DNA of 64,000 nucleotides from Pseudoduganella rivuli (GTDB taxonomy: Bacteria > Pseudomonadota > Gammaproteobacteria > Burkholderiales > Burkholderiaceae_D): positions 46,168 through 110,167 of the forward strand of contig NZ_WKJJ01000001.1 in NCBI RefSeq assembly GCF_009674485.1, given 5' to 3'. This document shows positions 61,086-64,000 of the stretch, one piece after another. Position 1 is the stretch's first letter. The number at the start of each line of letters is the position of its first letter. The notes under the pieces are model-generated. The model was not told where the DNA came from, ran no database searches, and worked only from the letters and a program-made list of their open reading frames with translations. Position numbers and translations under genes: made by a program.

Positions 61086-64000
61086 TTATTTGGCAGCCAG
61101 AATACCGCCCTGCCCTGCACCGCTGGACAGTGCCTTCAGACGCAGGTCGCTGTCGGTGGCCGCCAGGTCTGCCGCGCCATTCAGCTTGGCCGCATCGAAC
61201 TGGCCAATCGCTGCCGCCAGGGTCGCCACGCTGTTGTTGGCGCTGTTATTACCGGCCTCCAGCGTCAGCGAACCGCTCGCCACCGGCGCGGCGCTGTCGA
61301 AGGACGACATCGACTGCACCAGGCCGCTGACGTTGCCGCGCAGGTCGGCAGCACCTGGCGTCACGTTGCTGCCGGCGAACCAGACGTCGGCTGCCGCGTG
61401 GGTCTGGCCATCGGCGGTTTCGTAGGTGGACGTCATCCCCACGATATTGCCGTTGTTCAGCGACACATCGGACTTGCCGTTCAGGTTCAGCTTGCTGATG
61501 TTCAGGTCTGCCAGCGATTTCAGTTCGCTTGCATCGCTGACGCCATCGGCGTTGCCATCCACCCACACTTTGAGGTTGCCGAAGGCGGCATCCGCGCTGG
61601 TGATGGCGCCGTCGCCGTTGCTGTCCAGTTCAGCCAGGGCTTCGTAACCGTTGCCGGCTTTCTGGCCGTTCGCCAGGGTGGTGCCGGAGCCGAACAGTTC
61701 GGTGCCATTGTCGATGGAACCATTGCCGTTGCGGTCCAGGGCCAGCAAGCCGTCGCCCCCGCCCACCCAGCCGGTGCCGACTTTGTTGCCGGTGCCCAGC
61801 ATGTCGAACTGTACTGCCGCGCTGTACGACAGCGTGTCGATGCCGTTGTTGTTCAAATCCAGCACCAGCGGCGTGTACAGCACGGACTGGAAGGCGCCCA
61901 GTTGCGCGCTGCTCAGGCCGGCAACCTGCGCCGACGTGATGGCGCACACTTGCGTGCTGTTCAACGTGGCAATCTGCGCCGTGCTCAAGCCGCCGATCTG
62001 CGACGACGACAGGCTGCGGATCGCGTTGGTCTTCAGCGCAGCGATGTCATTGGTTTCAATCGACGACAGTTGCAAGGTCGACAGGCCGGCCAGCGAGCTC
62101 AGCGCGCTGAACTGCGAGGTGGTCATCGCCACCAGCTGGTCGGTCGTCAAGCCCACCACTTGCGTGGAAGACAGGCCGGTGACCACGCCGGTCGACAGGG
62201 CCGCCACATCGGCCGCCTGCATGGCAGCGATGGTCGCGGTCGACACGCCGGCAAATTGCGCGCTGGTCAGCGATGCGAATTGCGTGGTCGACAGCGCCAC
62301 CATCTGGTCGGTCGTCAGGCCCGCCACCTGGCTGGACTTCAGGCCGGCAATGGTGCTGGTCTTCAGGCCGGACAGTTCGGCGGTCGCGATGGCGGCCAGC
62401 GCATTGGTCGACATCGAAGCGATTTGCGCGGAGCTGATGGCCGCCAGCTGGTCGTCGTCGAGGCCCGCCACTTGCACACTGTTCAGTGCGGCGATGGACG
62501 CCGTGCTCAGCGCGCTCACTTGCGACGTGCTGAACTGGCCGATCTGGTCGGACGTCAGCGCCGCCACATGCGAAGTCTTCAGCGAAGAAATCACCGCGGA
62601 TTTCAGGCCGCCGATATCGGCGGTTTCAATCGCCGCAACCGTCGTCGATGCCAGCGCAGCGAACTGCGAGCTGGACAGCGCGCCAATCTGCACCGAATCA
62701 AAGGCCACGATCTGCGCCGACGTCAGGCCGGAACCCACTTGCAGTGTGGTCAGCGCACCGATCTGCACGGTGGTCAGCGCATCGACCTGTGCCGTCGTGA
62801 TGGCGGCAATCTGCGTCGTGGTCAGCGCGCTGATCACGTTCGACTTGATCGCGCCCAGGTCGGCGTCCTGCATGTTGGCGATCTGGTTGGTCGTCAAACC
62901 AGCCGCTTGCGCCGAGGTCAGGGTCGACACTTGCGTGGTCGACAGCGCCACCACCTGGTCGGACGTCAGGCCGGCCACTTGCGACGATTTCAGGCCTGCC
63001 AGTGCGGCAGTCTTGATCGCGCCGATGTCGTCGGTCGAGAACGTTGCCAGTACATTGGTGGCCAGCGCCGCCACTTGCGTGGAGTTCAGCGCACCCACCT
63101 GGGTGTCGCTCAGCGCGGCGCCTTGCGACGTGGACAGGTTCGACAGGATCGTGGTCGGCAGCGCGGCGATCTGCGTGGTCGACAACTGGCCGATCTGGTC
63201 CGTCGTCAGGCCCGCCACTTGCGACGATTTCAGCGAGGAAATCACCGAAGTTTTCAGCGTGTCGATGTCAGCCGTGGCAATCGCGGCGATCGCATTGGTG
63301 CTCAGCACGCCGAACTGCGCGGTGGTCAACGCGCCCAACTGGAGGCTGTTCAACGTCGCGATCTGGGCCGAATTCAGGCCGGAACCCACTTGCAGCGTAG
63401 TCAGCGCGCCGATCTGCACGGTGGTCAGTGCGTCAACTTGGTCAGTCGTGATGGCATTGATCTGCGTCGTCGACAGGCCGGAAATCACGTTCGATTTCAG
63501 CGCGGCCAGGTCGGCGTCCTGCATGTTCGCCACCTGGTTGGTGGTGAGGCCGACAGCCTGTGCCGAGGTCAGCGTCGACACTTGCGTGGTCGACAGCGCC
63601 ACCACCTGGTCGGACGTCAGGCCGGCAACTTGCGACGATTTCAGGCCGGCCAGTGCGGCCGTCTTGATCGCGGCGATGTCATCGGTCGAGAACACGGCCA
63701 GCACGTTGGTCGGCAAGGCCGCCAGTTGGGCCGAGTTCAAAGCGGCCACTTGCGTGTCGCTCAGCGCGGCGCCCTGCGTGGTGCCCAGCGTCGACAGGAT
63801 GCCGGTCGACAGTGCGGCCACTTGCGTGGTCGACAGGTGCGCCACCTGGTCGGTGGTCAGGCCTGCCGCTTGCGTGGATTTCAGGGCCGCGATCACGGTG
63901 GTGGTCAGCGTATCGACGTCGGCCGTGGCAATCGCGGCAATCACGTCGGTGGCCAGCACGCCGAACTGGGTGCTGGTCAGCGCCGCCAGCTGGACGCTGG
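61086..64000 (-). CDS. Second giant octapeptide-repeat protein, C-terminal part (5' end outside window)
   Basis: At least 971 residues; the frame is open to the right edge, so the start lies beyond it. The repeat part uses the same octapeptide and the same 651-bp register as the first protein: matching elements begin at 62179, 62830 and 63481. The C-terminal about 240 residues are closely similar to those of the first (LYTPLVLDLNNNGIDTLSY; GWVGGGDGLLALDRNGNGSI; ending AGQGGILAAK). One Cys is seen (TQVCAITSAQ). The two genes are paralogues read in the same direction, 141-165 bases apart, and a terminator-like hairpin follows this one, so each probably has its own transcript. Confidence 0.85.
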   Translation of the reverse strand, partial: SVQLAALTSTQFGVLATDVIAAIATADVDTLTTTVIAALKSTQAAGLTTDQVAHLSTTQVAALSTGILSTLGTTQGAALSDTQVAALNSAQLAALPTNVLAVFSTDDIAAIKTAALAGLKSSQVAGLTSDQVVALSTTQVSTLTSAQAVGLTTNQVANMQDADLAALKSNVISGLSTTQINAITTDQVDALTTVQIGALTTLQVGSGLNSAQIATLNSLQLGALTTAQFGVLSTNAIAAIATADIDTLKTSVISSLKSSQVAGLTTDQIGQLSTTQIAALPTTILSNLSTSQGAALSDTQVGALNSTQVAALATNVLATFSTDDIGAIKTAALAGLKSSQVAGLTSDQVVALSTTQVSTLTSAQAAGLTTNQIANMQDADLGAIKSNVISALTTTQIAAITTAQVDALTTVQIGALTTLQVGSGLTSAQIVAFDSVQIGALSSSQFAALASTTVAAIETADIGGLKSAVISSLKTSHVAALTSDQIGQFSTSQVSALSTASIAALNSVQVAGLDDDQLAAISSAQIASMSTNALAAIATAELSGLKTSTIAGLKSSQVAGLTTDQMVALSTTQFASLTSAQFAGVSTATIAAMQAADVAALSTGVVTGLSSTQVVGLTTDQLVAMTTSQFSALSSLAGLSTLQLSSIETNDIAALKTNAIRSLSSSQIGGLSTAQIATLNSTQVCAITSAQVAGLSSAQLGAFQSVLYTPLVLDLNNNGIDTLSYSAAVQFDMLGTGNKVGTGWVGGGDGLLALDRNGNGSIDNGTELFGSGTTLANGQKAGNGYEALAELDSNGDGAITSADAAFGNLKVWVDGNADGVSDASELKSLADLNISKLNLNGKSDVSLNNGNIVGMTSTYETADGQTHAAADVWFAGSNVTPGAADLRGNVSGLVQSMSSFDSAAPVASGSLTLEAGNNSANNSVATLAAAIGQFDAAKLNGAADLAATDSDLRLKALSSGAGQGGILAAK
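62179..64000 (-). repeat. Continuation of the 651-bp super-repeat in the second giant gene
   Basis: Homologous elements at 62179, 62830 and 63481 are spaced by exactly 651 bp, the same period as in the first giant gene. The next would fall at 64132, outside the window. The units are more diverged from one another than in the first gene, but retain 27 octads with the nine-residue octad at the same place. Confidence 0.85.

Noticed and set aside
53220..64000. Classical RTX toxin or haemolysin interpretation
   Set aside because: The glycine-rich GGxGxDxUx nonapeptide is absent; only the C-terminal FrpC-like Ca-binding region is shared.

Overview
The window is about 65 % GC, uses ATGA/TAATG gene overlaps freely, and carries Ku/LigD, DadA with an Lrp-type regulator, PleD-like diguanylate cyclases and many hybrid histidine kinases. 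Protein style and gene content point to a betaproteobacterium of the Oxalobacteraceae (Janthinobacterium/Duganella/Massilia type). That assignment is inference from family resemblance, not a database match. No phage, insertion sequence, CRISPR array or rRNA was found.

Layout. 0-2.7 kb: a minus-strand signalling operon (receiver-kinase, FixJ-type regulator, single receiver, start of a chemoreceptor). 2.7-9.3 kb: a recombinase-like small ORF divergent from an AraC regulator, then a maltose-type acetyltransferase, SulP transporter, TetR, phosphopantetheinyl transferase and diguanylate cyclase. 9.5-14.3 kb: stress SDR, Ku and LigD (non-homologous end joining). 14.3-17.5 kb: Cache protein, periplasmic solute-binding protein and sensor kinase. 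17.6-24.8 kb: a complete RND efflux triad behind a small membrane protein and an esterase-fold protein that lacks its nucleophile. 25-26.9 kb: LysR regulator and 2-hydroxyacid dehydrogenase. 26.9-27.5 kb: four identical tRNA-Arg(ACG) genes with their own promoter and terminator. 27.5-35.4 kb: a possible sRNA followed by five signalling genes. 35.4-38.1 kb: NDH-2-like oxidoreductase, His-rich secreted protein and a barrel-like protein. 38.1-42.8 kb: MarR-EmrB-OMF-EmrA efflux operon. 42.8-45.8 kb: three unrecognised proteins, one with a dynamin-stalk look. 45.9-48.7 kb: Lrp regulator, DadA, HDOD protein. 48.7-49.8 kb: NsrR-like regulator with a nitrobindin-like haem protein. 49.9-53.0 kb: GGDEF-EAL protein coupled to a PstS-like periplasmic protein. 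53.2-64.0 kb: two giant repeat proteins.

The most unusual content is the pair of giant proteins. Both are built from an octapeptide of the type (S/T)-(S/T)-x-Q-(V/I/L)-x-x-L. Twenty-seven octads (one with nine residues) form a 217-residue, 651-bp super-unit that repeats without any net indel over almost 6 kb, and the second protein keeps exactly the same 651-bp register. Both end in a Ca-binding-like, FrpC-like C-terminal region, which suggests secretion and a surface role. The adjacent GGDEF-EAL/PstS-like pair could tie them to c-di-GMP control of a surface-attached state. This link is inference.

Twelve genes encode two-component, c-di-GMP or HDOD signalling proteins, so the region is dominated by environmental sensing, efflux and stress repair.
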